Positions 10,065 to 17,235 of a DNA stretch of 64,000 nucleotides are shown here, in pieces; position 1 is the first letter of the stretch, and each line of letters starts with the position of its first letter. The stretch comes from Roseomonas nitratireducens (GTDB taxonomy: Bacteria; Pseudomonadota; Alphaproteobacteria; Acetobacterales; Acetobacteraceae): assembly GCF_017813355.1 (NCBI RefSeq), contig NZ_JAGIYZ010000013.1:100162-164161 (forward strand). Direction: 5' to 3'. Below the pieces are notes generated by a model. It worked only from the letters and a program-made list of their open reading frames with translations, was not told where the DNA came from and ran no database searches. Made by a program: the position numbers and the translations under genes.

Positions 10065-10220
10065 GTGGCCGAACAGCAATCCTACGAATTCGTCGAAGTG
10101 AAGGCCGCGGACATCATGGCCGAGCGCCAGGCGCTGTGGGACGGCTTCACGCGCTTCGTCACGATCGGGACGGGCGCGACCATCGTCGTCCTGGTGCTGA
10201 TCTACCTGCTCTGGGGCTGA
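10065..10220 (+). CDS. aa3-type cytochrome c oxidase subunit IV-like small protein
   Basis: A 51-residue protein too short for ordinary gene finding but with a convincing shape: a soluble N-terminal half (AEQQSYEFVEVKAADIMAER), then WDGFTRFVTIGTGATIVV leading into one hydrophobic transmembrane helix. The Trp-x2-Phe-x3-T pattern before a single helix is typical of the small bacterial aa3 oxidase subunit IV family (PF07835 type). It starts at GTG with a weak GGGG upstream and lies 31 bases after purN. No other oxidase genes (ctaC/D/E) are nearby, so it is an orphan here. Assignment rests on resemblance in a very short protein and should be read as probable. Confidence 0.68.
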   Translation: MAEQQSYEFVEVKAADIMAERQALWDGFTRFVTIGTGATIVVLVLIYLLWG

Positions 10221-10233
10221 AGCCCCGCCGGGT

Positions 10234-11019
10234 TCAGGCGGCGAGCGGGCCGGGGCGGCCGAGCAGCCAGCCCTGCAGCGCGTCGCAGCCGGCATCGCGC
10301 AGGACGCGCATCTGGCCGGCCGTCTCCACCGCTTCCGCCACCGTGGTGGCGCCGAGCGCATGGGCCATCTCCACGACCGAGGCGATCGCGGTGCGCGCGC
10401 GGTCCGTGCCCTCATCCTCGAGGCCCGAGGTCAGCGCGGCATCCAGCTTGACCACGGCAAAGGGAATGTCGCGCAGCGCCCGGGCCGAGCCCGCCGCGCC
10501 GCCGAAATCGTCGAGCGAGACCACCATGCCCAGGCCGCGCAGCTCGGCCGCCAGCGCCGCCGCGCCGGCAAGGTCGGCGACCACCGCCGCTTCCGGCAGT
10601 TCGAGCACGATGCCGCGCGGGTCGGCCCCCGTGGCGGCGAGCGCGGCGCGCACCATCGGCCCGGCATGGCCCTTGAGCAGCCCGCCGGCCGAGATGTTCA
10701 CGGACAGGTAGGGCCCGCCCTCGGGCCAGGTGGCGCGCAGGCGGAAGGCGCCGACCATGACCCAGGCATCGAGCGCGATGCCGCGCCCGACGGATGCCGC
10801 GATGGCCAGGATCTCCCGCGGCGGGATGGCCCCGCGCACCGGGTGGTCCCAGCGCAGCAGCGCCTCGTAGCCGACGGGGGCGAGGCTGGCGGCGGCGCAG
10901 ATCGGCTGGAGGTCGAGCCGCAGGCCGCGGCCGCCGGCGGCAAGTGCCGCGGCAAGGTCCGCCCCGAGGTCGGGCGGAACCGCCTCGTCGGGGTTCGCCT
11001 GTGCCGCCATGCCGTCCAT
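10234..11019 (-). CDS. EAL-domain protein (cyclic-di-GMP phosphodiesterase-like)
   Basis: A 261-residue protein that is essentially one EAL domain with no sensor, GGDEF or membrane segment. The signature is YEALLRW at about residue 53. Other active-site positions can be seen: the Asn of YLSVNISAG, a Glu in LELPEA, the paired acids of SLDDFGG, the Lys of VVKLD, the Glu of VAEAVETAG, and the final QGWLLGRP. All metal-binding and catalytic positions therefore seem preserved, so hydrolysis of c-di-GMP to pGpG is plausible. A stand-alone EAL protein must be regulated by partners or expression. It is convergent with the small oxidase-like gene, with 13 bases between. Confidence 0.85.
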   Translation of the reverse strand: MDGMAAQANPDEAVPPDLGADLAAALAAGGRGLRLDLQPICAAASLAPVGYEALLRWDHPVRGAIPPREILAIAASVGRGIALDAWVMVGAFRLRATWPEGGPYLSVNISAGGLLKGHAGPMVRAALAATGADPRGIVLELPEAAVVADLAGAAALAAELRGLGMVVSLDDFGGAAGSARALRDIPFAVVKLDAALTSGLEDEGTDRARTAIASVVEMAHALGATTVAEAVETAGQMRVLRDAGCDALQGWLLGRPGPLAA

Positions 11020-11090
11020 TGCCCGCTCCAGGTGTGGGCGGGCACTAAGGCATGGCGGCGATTAACGGCGCGTTTGCGCCGTACGGCGGT

Positions 11091-11513
11091 TCAGCCGACC
11101 AGTTCGGTGCCGGCGAAGAAGTAGGCGATCTCGATCGCCGCGTTCTCCGGGCTGTCGGACCCGTGCACGGAATTCGCCTCGATGCTCTCGGCGAACAGCT
11201 TGCGGATGGTGCCCTCGGCCGCGTTGGCGGGGTTGGTCGCGCCCATCAGCTCGCGGTTCTTGGCCACCGCGTCCTCGCCTTCGAGCACCTGCACCACGAC
11301 GGGGCCGGAGACCATGAAGTCCACCAGGTCGTTGTAGAAGGGGCGGGCGGCATGCACTTCATAGAACTTCTTGGCGTGCGCGCGGGACATCCAGATGCGC
11401 TTCTGCGCGACGATGCGCAGGCCGTTCTTCTCGAAGATGGCGTTGATGGCGCCCGTCAGGTTCCGCCGCGTCGCGTCCGGCTTGATGATGGAGAAGGTGC
11501 GTTCGATGGCCAT
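11091..11513 (-). CDS. ndk: Nucleoside diphosphate kinase
   Basis: A 140-residue NDK of standard length, moving the gamma phosphate between nucleoside triphosphates and diphosphates through a phosphohistidine. The start [19 protein letters not shown] matches the family N terminus and has a GAGGA ribosome binding site. The active site is complete near residue 117 (NSVHGSDS), preceded by GTIRKLF. It is transcribed away from the ABC-F gene across an intergenic region of about 118 bases that must hold both promoters. Assignment is firm. Confidence 0.97.
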   Translation of the reverse strand: MAIERTFSIIKPDATRRNLTGAINAIFEKNGLRIVAQKRIWMSRAHAKKFYEVHAARPFYNDLVDFMVSGPVVVQVLEGEDAVAKNRELMGATNPANAAEGTIRKLFAESIEANSVHGSDSPENAAIEIAYFFAGTELVG

Positions 11514-11631
11514 GGGGCTTTGTCCTCGGGTCCGTGCTGGATCGGCCGGCCGGATAGGCGGGATGGGGCGCGCGCGCAACCCCCGCGCGGCGCCTGACAC
11601 GGGCGGCCGGGACGGCTAGAAGCGGCGTTCC

Positions 11632-13497
11632 ATGACCGTCCTTACCATCCGCGACCTGACCATCCGCATCGCCGGCCGGACGCTGCTCGACGGCGCCGAC
11701 CTGCAGATCGACACCGGCCGCAAGGTCGGCCTGGTCGGGCGGAACGGCGCGGGCAAGTCCACCCTGCTGCGCGCCATCACCGGGGAATTGCAGCCGGACG
11801 GGGGCGACATCCGCCTCGCCCAACGCGCGCGCATGGGCCATGTGGCGCAGGAAGCCCCGGGGGGGGAGGAAAGCCTGCTGGAGATCGTGCTCGCCGCCGA
11901 TACCGAGCGCGCCGCCCTTCTCGCCGAGGCCGAGGCCGCGACCGACCCCGCGCGCATCGGCGAGATCCACGACCGGCTGATCGCCATCCGCGCCGACAGC
12001 GCGCCGGCGCGCGCGGGCGCCATCCTCTCGGGCCTTGGCTTCGACGCCGCGGCGCAGGCGCGGCCCTCGCGCGAATTCTCCGGCGGCTGGCGGATGCGCG
12101 TGGCCCTCGCCCGCGCGCTGTTCCTCGAACCCGACCTGCTGCTGCTCGACGAACCGACCAACCACCTCGACCTCGAGGCGACGATGTGGCTCGAGGGCTG
12201 GCTGCAGCGCTTCGGCGGCGCGGCCATCATCGTCAGCCACGATCGCGGGCTGCTGGAACGCTGCGTCGACGCCATCGCGCATCTCGATCGCGGCGACATC
12301 ACGCTTTATCCCGGCAGCTTCGCCGACTTCGTGCGCATCCGCGCCGAGCGCCAGGCGCAGCAGGTGGCCCAGAACACGAAGGTCGCGGCGGAACGCGCCC
12401 GCATCCAGGCCTTCGTCGACCGCTTCCGCGCCAAGGCGACCAAGGCGCGCCAGGCGCAGTCCCGGCTCAAGGCGCTGGAACGCCTGCCGCCGGTCGAAGC
12501 GCTGGTGGAGGACGCGCCGGTCCGCTTCGCCTTCCCCGCGCCGGAGGAACTCGCCCCGCCGATCCTGTCGCTGACCGGCTGCGCGGCCGGCTATGGCGGG
12601 CCGCCCATCCTGCGCGATCTGAACCTGCGCCTGGACCAGGACGACCGGATCGCGCTGCTCGGCGCCAACGGCAACGGCAAGTCGACGCTGGCGAAGCTGT
12701 TCGCCGGGCGGCTCAAGCCCGAAGGCGGCACCGCCTTCCGCACCCGCGGCCTGCGCGTCGGCTATTTCGCCCAGCACCAGGCGGAGGAACTCGACCTTAC
12801 CGGCACGCCGCTGACCCATGTGCAGGCGGCACTCCCCAAGGCGACCGAGACGCAGTGCCGCGCGCAGCTCGCCCGCTTCGGCCTCGACGCCGACCGGGCG
12901 GAGACGCGCATCGGCGCGCTGTCGGGGGGCGAGAAGGCGCGGCTGCTGCTCGCGCTGACCACGCGCGACGCGCCGCATCTGCTGATCCTCGACGAACCCA
13001 CCAACCATCTCGACATCGATGCGCGGGAAGCGCTGGTGAAGGCGCTCGCCGAATTCGGCGGCGCGGTGCTGCTCATCACCCACGACCCGCACCTGGTGGA
13101 ACTCGTCGCCGACCGGCTCTGGCTGGTGGCGGACGGCACCGTGACGCCCTTCGACGGCGACCTCGACGACTATCGCGGGCTGCTCGCCGAACGCGCCCGC
13201 GGCGGCGCGCGGGCCGAATCCGGCGGGGCCCGCGCGGGCGCGCGCCGCGAACGCGCCGATGCGCGCAGCGCCAACGCCCCGCTGCGCGCCCGGCTGAAGG
13301 AGATCGAGGCGGCGCTCGAGAAGCTGGCGCGGGAGGACGCGCTGATCGAGAAGCGCCTGTCCGACCCCGACACCTATGCCCGCTTCAAGCCCGAGGACAT
13401 CACCTGGGCGAACACGCGCCGCGCGGCGATCGCGCACCGCGTGGAGCAGCTCGAGGAGGAATGGCTCGACCTTTCGGCCCGGCTGGAAGCCGCCTGA
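11632..13497 (+). CDS. ABC-F family ATPase (Uup/YheS-like)
   Basis: A 621-residue protein with two ABC ATPase domains on one chain and no membrane helices, typical of ABC-F proteins that act on ribosomes. Domain 1 has Walker A GRNGAGKST near residue 38, signature FSGGWRMR and DEPTNHLDLEA. Domain 2 has GANGNGKST near residue 345, signature LSGGEKAR and DEPTNHLDIDA. Between them lies the charged inter-domain linker (about residues 225-300) with ERARIQAFVDRFRAKATKARQ. A basic, Arg/Ala-rich segment followed by a C-terminal coiled coil (about 520-621, LKEIEAALEKLARED) resembles Uup, which favours that subfamily, though YheS or EttA relatives are possible. The gene is intact. Confidence 0.93.
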   Translation: MTVLTIRDLTIRIAGRTLLDGADLQIDTGRKVGLVGRNGAGKSTLLRAITGELQPDGGDIRLAQRARMGHVAQEAPGGEESLLEIVLAADTERAALLAEAEAATDPARIGEIHDRLIAIRADSAPARAGAILSGLGFDAAAQARPSREFSGGWRMRVALARALFLEPDLLLLDEPTNHLDLEATMWLEGWLQRFGGAAIIVSHDRGLLERCVDAIAHLDRGDITLYPGSFADFVRIRAERQAQQVAQNTKVAAERARIQAFVDRFRAKATKARQAQSRLKALERLPPVEALVEDAPVRFAFPAPEELAPPILSLTGCAAGYGGPPILRDLNLRLDQDDRIALLGANGNGKSTLAKLFAGRLKPEGGTAFRTRGLRVGYFAQHQAEELDLTGTPLTHVQAALPKATETQCRAQLARFGLDADRAETRIGALSGGEKARLLLALTTRDAPHLLILDEPTNHLDIDAREALVKALAEFGGAVLLITHDPHLVELVADRLWLVADGTVTPFDGDLDDYRGLLAERARGGARAESGGARAGARRERADARSANAPLRARLKEIEAALEKLAREDALIEKRLSDPDTYARFKPEDITWANTRRAAIAHRVEQLEEEWLDLSARLEAA

Positions 13498-13503
13498 CCG
13501 CCG

Positions 13504-13683
13504 CTACTTGGCGGCGCAGACCTCGCGCGGGGCGGGGGCGGGCAGTTCTTCCTCGGCGAGCGTCCGCCGCATGAAGGTCGGCCACAGCGCGCGTCCGGTC
13601 GGCGGCTCCGACGGCGCGCTGGCCTTGCGCGCCGCGACGCCTTCGGTCCGAGCGGTCAGCCGAATCGGGTCATTGCTGCCCAT
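13504..13683 (-). CDS. Small hypothetical protein (59 aa)
   Basis: A short frame starting at ATG 13683 with a good AGGGGAG ribosome binding site about 7 bases upstream. The product begins MGSNDPIRLTARTEG, is basic and Pro-rich, contains a PTGRALWPTFMRRTLAEEE segment and ends with a single Cys near the C terminus. It has no membrane segment and matches no family I recognise. It sits convergently 6 bases after the ABC-F stop and is divergent from the Bug gene at 13862. The start signal and position support it as real; its function is unknown. Confidence 0.5.
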   Translation of the reverse strand: MGSNDPIRLTARTEGVAARKASAPSEPPTGRALWPTFMRRTLAEEELPAPAPREVCAAK

Positions 13684-13861
13684 CACGCCACTCCCCTCGT
13701 CGTTAGCTCGCGAGTTCGCCCTTACAGGACGGTAAGCCCCGCGCGCGGCCGAATGCAACGAAAGCTTGGTGACGATTCGCGACCGTCTGGACCCGGCGCG
13801 CGGGATCGGCCAACAGGATCGCGACACCGGCGCCCGGGACGCGCCGGAGGAGGAGACCGCA

Positions 13862-14827
13862 ATGATCCGCCGCCGCAGCCTGATCGCCGCCCCTGCCCTC
13901 GCCCTGCCCTTCGCCGCGCGGGCCCAGGCCTGGCCGACGCGCCCGGTGCGCATCGTCGTCGCCTATCCGCCGGGCGGGTCCACCGACGTGCTCGCCCGCA
14001 CCCTGGCCGCGGCGCTGCAGGAGGACATCGCGGGCAGCGCCTTCGTGGTGGACAACCGCGCGGGCGGCGCCGCCGTGGTCGGCACCCACGCGGTCGCGCA
14101 GGCGGCGGCGGATGGCTACACCCTCTCGCTCGGCAACAACCAGACCCATGCCGCCAACGCGGCGATGCTCCCTTCCCTGCCCTTCGACCCGGTGGCGGAT
14201 TTCGCGCCGATCGCGCGGCTCGCCGCCGTGCACCACGCGCTGGTCGTGCCGGCGAACGGGCCGCGGACGCTGGCCGAGCTCGCCGCCAAGGGGAAGAACG
14301 GCGGGCGCGTCACCTACGCTTCCTCCGGCGCCGGGTCCGCGAGCCACGTGATCGCCGAGACCTTCGTGCGGCGCGAAGGGATGGACGCGACGCATGTCCC
14401 CTATCGCGGCGGCGCCCAGGCGACGACGGACACGGTCGCGGGCACGGTCGACTTCTTCGTCTCCACCTGGCCGCAGGTGGTGGCACTCGTGCGGGACGGG
14501 CGGCTGCGCGCGCTGGGCATCGGCGCGCCGGCCCGCCTGGCCGAGACGCCGGACGTGCCGACCTTCGCCGAGGCCGGCGCGCAGGACCTCGCGGTCGATG
14601 CCTGGTTCGGGATGTGGGCCCCGGCGCGCACGCCGGGGGCGATCGTCGCGCGGCTGTCGGACGCGCTGGTCGCGATCCTCGCCCGGCCGGCCATGCAGGA
14701 AAGGCTGACCGGCCAGGGCTTCGTCGCGGCGCCGATGCCCGCCGCCCCCTTCGCCGCCTTCCAGCGGGAGGAGGTGGAGCGCTGGCGCCGCATGGTCGAG
14801 ATCACCGGGATCAGGCTGCAGGGCTGA
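13862..14827 (+). CDS. Bug-family (TctC-like) periplasmic solute-binding protein, copy 1
   Basis: A 321-residue secreted binding protein. The start MIRRRSLIAAPALALPFAARAQ is a cleavable signal peptide with an AQA-type site and a strong GGAGGAGA ribosome binding site. The mature protein begins WPTRPVRIVVAYPPGGSTD, the characteristic Bug start whose PGG(S/A)xD loop contacts a carboxylate ligand. VPYRGGAQAT and DVPTFAEAG later in the chain are also family hallmarks. No TctA/TctB membrane partners are nearby, so its transporter, if any, is encoded elsewhere. Its 3' end overlaps the convergent RTX/Hint gene by 17 bases. Substrate cannot be predicted. Confidence 0.92.
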   Translation: MIRRRSLIAAPALALPFAARAQAWPTRPVRIVVAYPPGGSTDVLARTLAAALQEDIAGSAFVVDNRAGGAAVVGTHAVAQAAADGYTLSLGNNQTHAANAAMLPSLPFDPVADFAPIARLAAVHHALVVPANGPRTLAELAAKGKNGGRVTYASSGAGSASHVIAETFVRREGMDATHVPYRGGAQATTDTVAGTVDFFVSTWPQVVALVRDGRLRALGIGAPARLAETPDVPTFAEAGAQDLAVDAWFGMWAPARTPGAIVARLSDALVAILARPAMQERLTGQGFVAAPMPAAPFAAFQREEVERWRRMVEITGIRLQG

Positions 14828-16226
14828 CCCTGGCCGGCGCGGCCATGGCGCGGCGCGCGGCAAGGCCCGCGCGCAGGCGGTCAAGCGCCGGGCCCTCGCC
14901 GATGCGCGGCGCGCAGCCTTCGCGGAAGCAGCCTTCCGCCGGCGCGAAATCGGCATGGAGGGCGACGATCAGCCCGCCATTCTCGAAATTCTGGCGGTTG
15001 CCCATCTCCAGGTAGGATTCGGCCGGCGCGCCTTCGGCGAGCAGGACGTCGTGGCGTTCCAGCTCGACATGGAAGTAGGTGACGCGGCCGCGCGGCGGGG
15101 TGCGCAGGATGGTCCGGCCATCCACCAGCAGCCCGGCGGGCACCAGCACGCCATCGACCAGCAGCGCATGCTCGGGGGACACGCGCAGCGGCCGGTGCGG
15201 CACGCCGGCGCCGAGCGCGCCGGGCAGCACCAGGATGGGCGCGACGGCGGCGCCGCGCGGATGGGTCCGCAGGTCTACGCCGCGACGGCCCAGCCAGCGC
15301 ACGGGCGCGAGGCCGGCCCCGCCCATGAGCGTCACGACGAGGTCGCCGGCGCGCAGCGTCTCGACCGGCCGTTCGCCCGCCGCGGTCAGGATCATGGTGC
15401 CGGCGGCGAAGCAGGTGACCTGGAGGCTGCCGTTCCGGAACTGGACGGTGCCGTTGAAGTTGTGGAAGCGGATGTCGTAGCCGCCGCCCTGGATGACGTC
15501 GTCATAGGGGCGCTGCGCGCCGCCGGCGAACACCGTGCCGCTGCCGCTGGTGGTCCACCAGGGCTTGATCTCGTCGTCGATGAAGACGGTGTCGTCCCCG
15601 CCGCCGCTGCCGTCGATGTAGACGGTGCCGTGGTTCTCGAGGTCCTTCACCACGTCGTCGCCGGCGCCGGGGACGATGTAGTCGGACCCGCCATCGCTGA
15701 AGATGGTGTCGTCGCCGCGGCCGCCGAGCAGCGATTCGGCGTTGTTGCCGCCGACCAGCCGGTCGTCGTCGTCGCCGCCGTCGAGGAGGTTGATGCCCTC
15801 CCCGCCATCGAGCACGTCGTCGCCGGCACCGCCAAGGAGCGTGTCGTCGTTGCTGCCGCCTTCGAGGCTGTCATCGTCCGCGTCGCCGTCGAGCAGGTCG
15901 TCGCCGCTGTCGCCGATCAGCCGATCCTCGCCATCCTGGCCGAGCAGCGTGTCGTCGTTGCTGCCGCCTTCGAGGCTGTCATCGTCCGCGCCGCCATCGA
16001 GCAGGTCGTCGCCGCTGTCGCCGATCAGCCGATCCTCGCCATCCTGGCCGAGCAGCGTGTCGTCCTGGGAGCCGCCTTCGAGCCTGTCCTCGTCGTCGCC
16101 GCCGAGCAGGCTGTCGTCGCCCGACTGGCCGCGGAGCGTGTCGTCGCCGCCCCGGCCGAGGATGGTGTCGCCGGCCGAGCCGCCGTCCCGCCTGTTGTCG
16201 GTGTCATTGAGGATGATGGGGGGCAC
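14811..16226 (-). CDS. RTX-repeat protein with C-terminal Hint domain
   Basis: A 471-residue protein in two parts. Residues about 15-200 are a run of RTX-type calcium-binding nonapeptides (GGDDTLRG, GDSGDDLLDG, GGSNDDTLLG), as in proteins exported by type I secretion. A linker follows, then from Cys272 (CFAAGTMILTAAGERPVETL) a Hint (hedgehog/intein-like) domain of the kind common in alphaproteobacterial RTX proteins, with SPEHALLVDG supplying the conserved His. The C-terminal 40 residues are Ala/Arg-rich. There is no N-terminal signal peptide, consistent with a C-terminal or RTX-linked export signal. Whether the Hint domain self-cleaves is unknown; no downstream extein with the usual His-Asn end is visible, so it is not an intein. 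No type I exporter lies beside it. Confidence 0.85.
   Translation of the reverse strand: MPPIILNDTDNRRDGGSAGDTILGRGGDDTLRGQSGDDSLLGGDDEDRLEGGSQDDTLLGQDGEDRLIGDSGDDLLDGGADDDSLEGGSNDDTLLGQDGEDRLIGDSGDDLLDGDADDDSLEGGSNDDTLLGGAGDDVLDGGEGINLLDGGDDDDRLVGGNNAESLLGGRGDDTIFSDGGSDYIVPGAGDDVVKDLENHGTVYIDGSGGGDDTVFIDDEIKPWWTTSGSGTVFAGGAQRPYDDVIQGGGYDIRFHNFNGTVQFRNGSLQVTCFAAGTMILTAAGERPVETLRAGDLVVTLMGGAGLAPVRWLGRRGVDLRTHPRGAAVAPILVLPGALGAGVPHRPLRVSPEHALLVDGVLVPAGLLVDGRTILRTPPRGRVTYFHVELERHDVLLAEGAPAESYLEMGNRQNFENGGLIVALHADFAPAEGCFREGCAPRIGEGPALDRLRAGLAARRAMAAPARVSPAA
15841..16056 (-). repeat. Two tandem 108-bp copies within the RTX repeats
   Basis: Two adjacent 108-base units (15841-15948 and 15949-16056) differ at only about two positions. 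They encode two 36-residue blocks of RTX repeats (about residues 57-128). The near identity at DNA level, in contrast to the divergent flanking repeats, indicates a recent in-frame duplication. Confidence 0.88.
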
Positions 16227-16354
16227 CGCGCGATCTCCTGCCTGGCCCGTCAGGCATGGCAGGCCGGGCGGGTCGCGCAGTCGTTACGATATCATTTCTG
16301 TTACTGCAACGGAATATTTTTGATACACTTTTGTCGGACCCGTGAGGCCACGCT
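16227..16354. other. AT-richer intergenic region upstream of the RTX/Hint gene
   Basis: The stretch around 16283-16340 is markedly richer in A and T than anything nearby, with runs such as AATATTTTTGATACAC. It lies between the holC stop and the RTX/Hint start, both on the minus strand. It probably carries the promoter of the RTX/Hint gene, but I cannot define -35 and -10 boxes with confidence. Confidence 0.45.
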
Positions 16355-16804
16355 TCAGCCCTTCTTCTCCCAGCCCCCCGCCCCCTGCTGCCAGTAAGTC
16401 AGCGCGTGCCCCGCCGCCTTCGCCGCCTTCCACCGCGCCCGCGCGGCGGCGACCGCGCTCTCCTCCGCCCCGTCGAACAGGTCGAGCACGCGGTCGTATT
16501 CGGCCAGCCGCGCGCTTTCCGCCCCATCGACCAGGAAGAGGAAGCGCGCGCCGTTGGCCGGCGCGATGTCCGCCGTGCCGATCAGGATGGGCTGCATCGC
16601 GTCGGCCTCCCCCCCCGCCATGCCGTGCGGCAGCCAGTCGGGGTCGGGCACGGTCCAGAGCGCGGCGTCGAGCGCCTTGGCGCGCTCCTCCTCCCCGCAC
16701 AGCACGAAGGCGCGGCCGGCGCCGGCCACGACGCGGCCGAGCAGCTTCGCCAAGGCGAGGTCCAGCCGCGTGCGCGTCAGGTGGTAGAAGCCGATCTCGG
16801 CCAT
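16355..16804 (-). CDS. holC: DNA polymerase III chi subunit
   Basis: A 149-residue HolC, which links the clamp loader to single-strand binding protein at the replication fork. The start MAEIGFYHLTRTRLDLALAKLL and the internal LCGEEERAKALDAALW and HGMAGGEADAMQPILIG segments match the chi family, and the length is normal. It is the last gene of a minus-strand run pepA, second M17 aminopeptidase, a secreted protein, holC. The association of pepA with holC is widespread in proteobacteria, supporting the call. The gap to the upstream gene is only 4 bases. Confidence 0.9.
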   Translation of the reverse strand: MAEIGFYHLTRTRLDLALAKLLGRVVAGAGRAFVLCGEEERAKALDAALWTVPDPDWLPHGMAGGEADAMQPILIGTADIAPANGARFLFLVDGAESARLAEYDRVLDLFDGAEESAVAAARARWKAAKAAGHALTYWQQGAGGWEKKG

Positions 16805-16808
16805 GGCG

Positions 16809-17225
16809 CTACTTGGTGGGCAGGCCGGCGGCCTGGCAGTTCAGGCGGTACCAGTTGTAGGCCGGCACGGCGTCGCGCGGCGCGCGGAACCAGGTCTCGA
16901 AGAACAGCGTGCCGCCCTGCTCGACCGTCGCGCGGTTGAAGACGAGCCGCGCCTGGCCTGGGTCGTTCGGCTCGGGGAAGCTGATCAGCCGCACCGAGAC
17001 GCCGGGCGCGGTGGGCGCGAAATCCGTCGTCGAGCGGTTGCCGTTCTGCAGCGTCAGCACGACGCGCTGCACCGTCCCGCCCTGGGCCAGCACTTCATAG
17101 GCGGTGGCGGGCATGACGCCCGGCGCGTTCGATCCATCGACGCGCTGGCAGGGCAGCAGCGCCTGCGCGCCGGCCGCCGCGGGCAGCAGCAGGAGGCCAA
17201 GCAGGGAGGCGATCATCGGACGCAT
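16809..17225 (-). CDS. Secreted hypothetical protein (138 aa)
   Basis: A small exported protein: MRPMIASLLGLLLLPAAAGAQA is a clear signal peptide with cleavage after Ala-Gly-Ala-Gln-Ala. The mature chain of about 117 residues contains two cysteines (LLPCQRVDG near its start and YRLNCQAAGLP near its end) that could form a disulfide, and predicted beta-strand-like segments (VQRVVLTLQNGNRS, VSVRLISFPEP, TLFFETWFRA). I recognise no family. It lies between the second aminopeptidase (10 bases) and holC (4 bases) and is almost certainly co-transcribed with them. Function unknown; a periplasmic or envelope role is the safest statement. Confidence 0.75.
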   Translation of the reverse strand: MRPMIASLLGLLLLPAAAGAQALLPCQRVDGSNAPGVMPATAYEVLAQGGTVQRVVLTLQNGNRSTTDFAPTAPGVSVRLISFPEPNDPGQARLVFNRATVEQGGTLFFETWFRAPRDAVPAYNWYRLNCQAAGLPTK

Positions 17226-17235
17226 GGCGGTTCCC

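Noticed and set aside
14811..15411. Reading the Hint domain as an intein
   Set aside because: It sits at the C-terminal end with only a short tail, lacks the His-Asn end before a Cys/Ser/Thr extein, and follows RTX repeats, as in known non-intein Hint proteins.
14955..16397. A repetitive Val/Ala/Glu-rich frame opposite the RTX gene
   Set aside because: The repetition is simply the complement of the RTX nonapeptide DNA.
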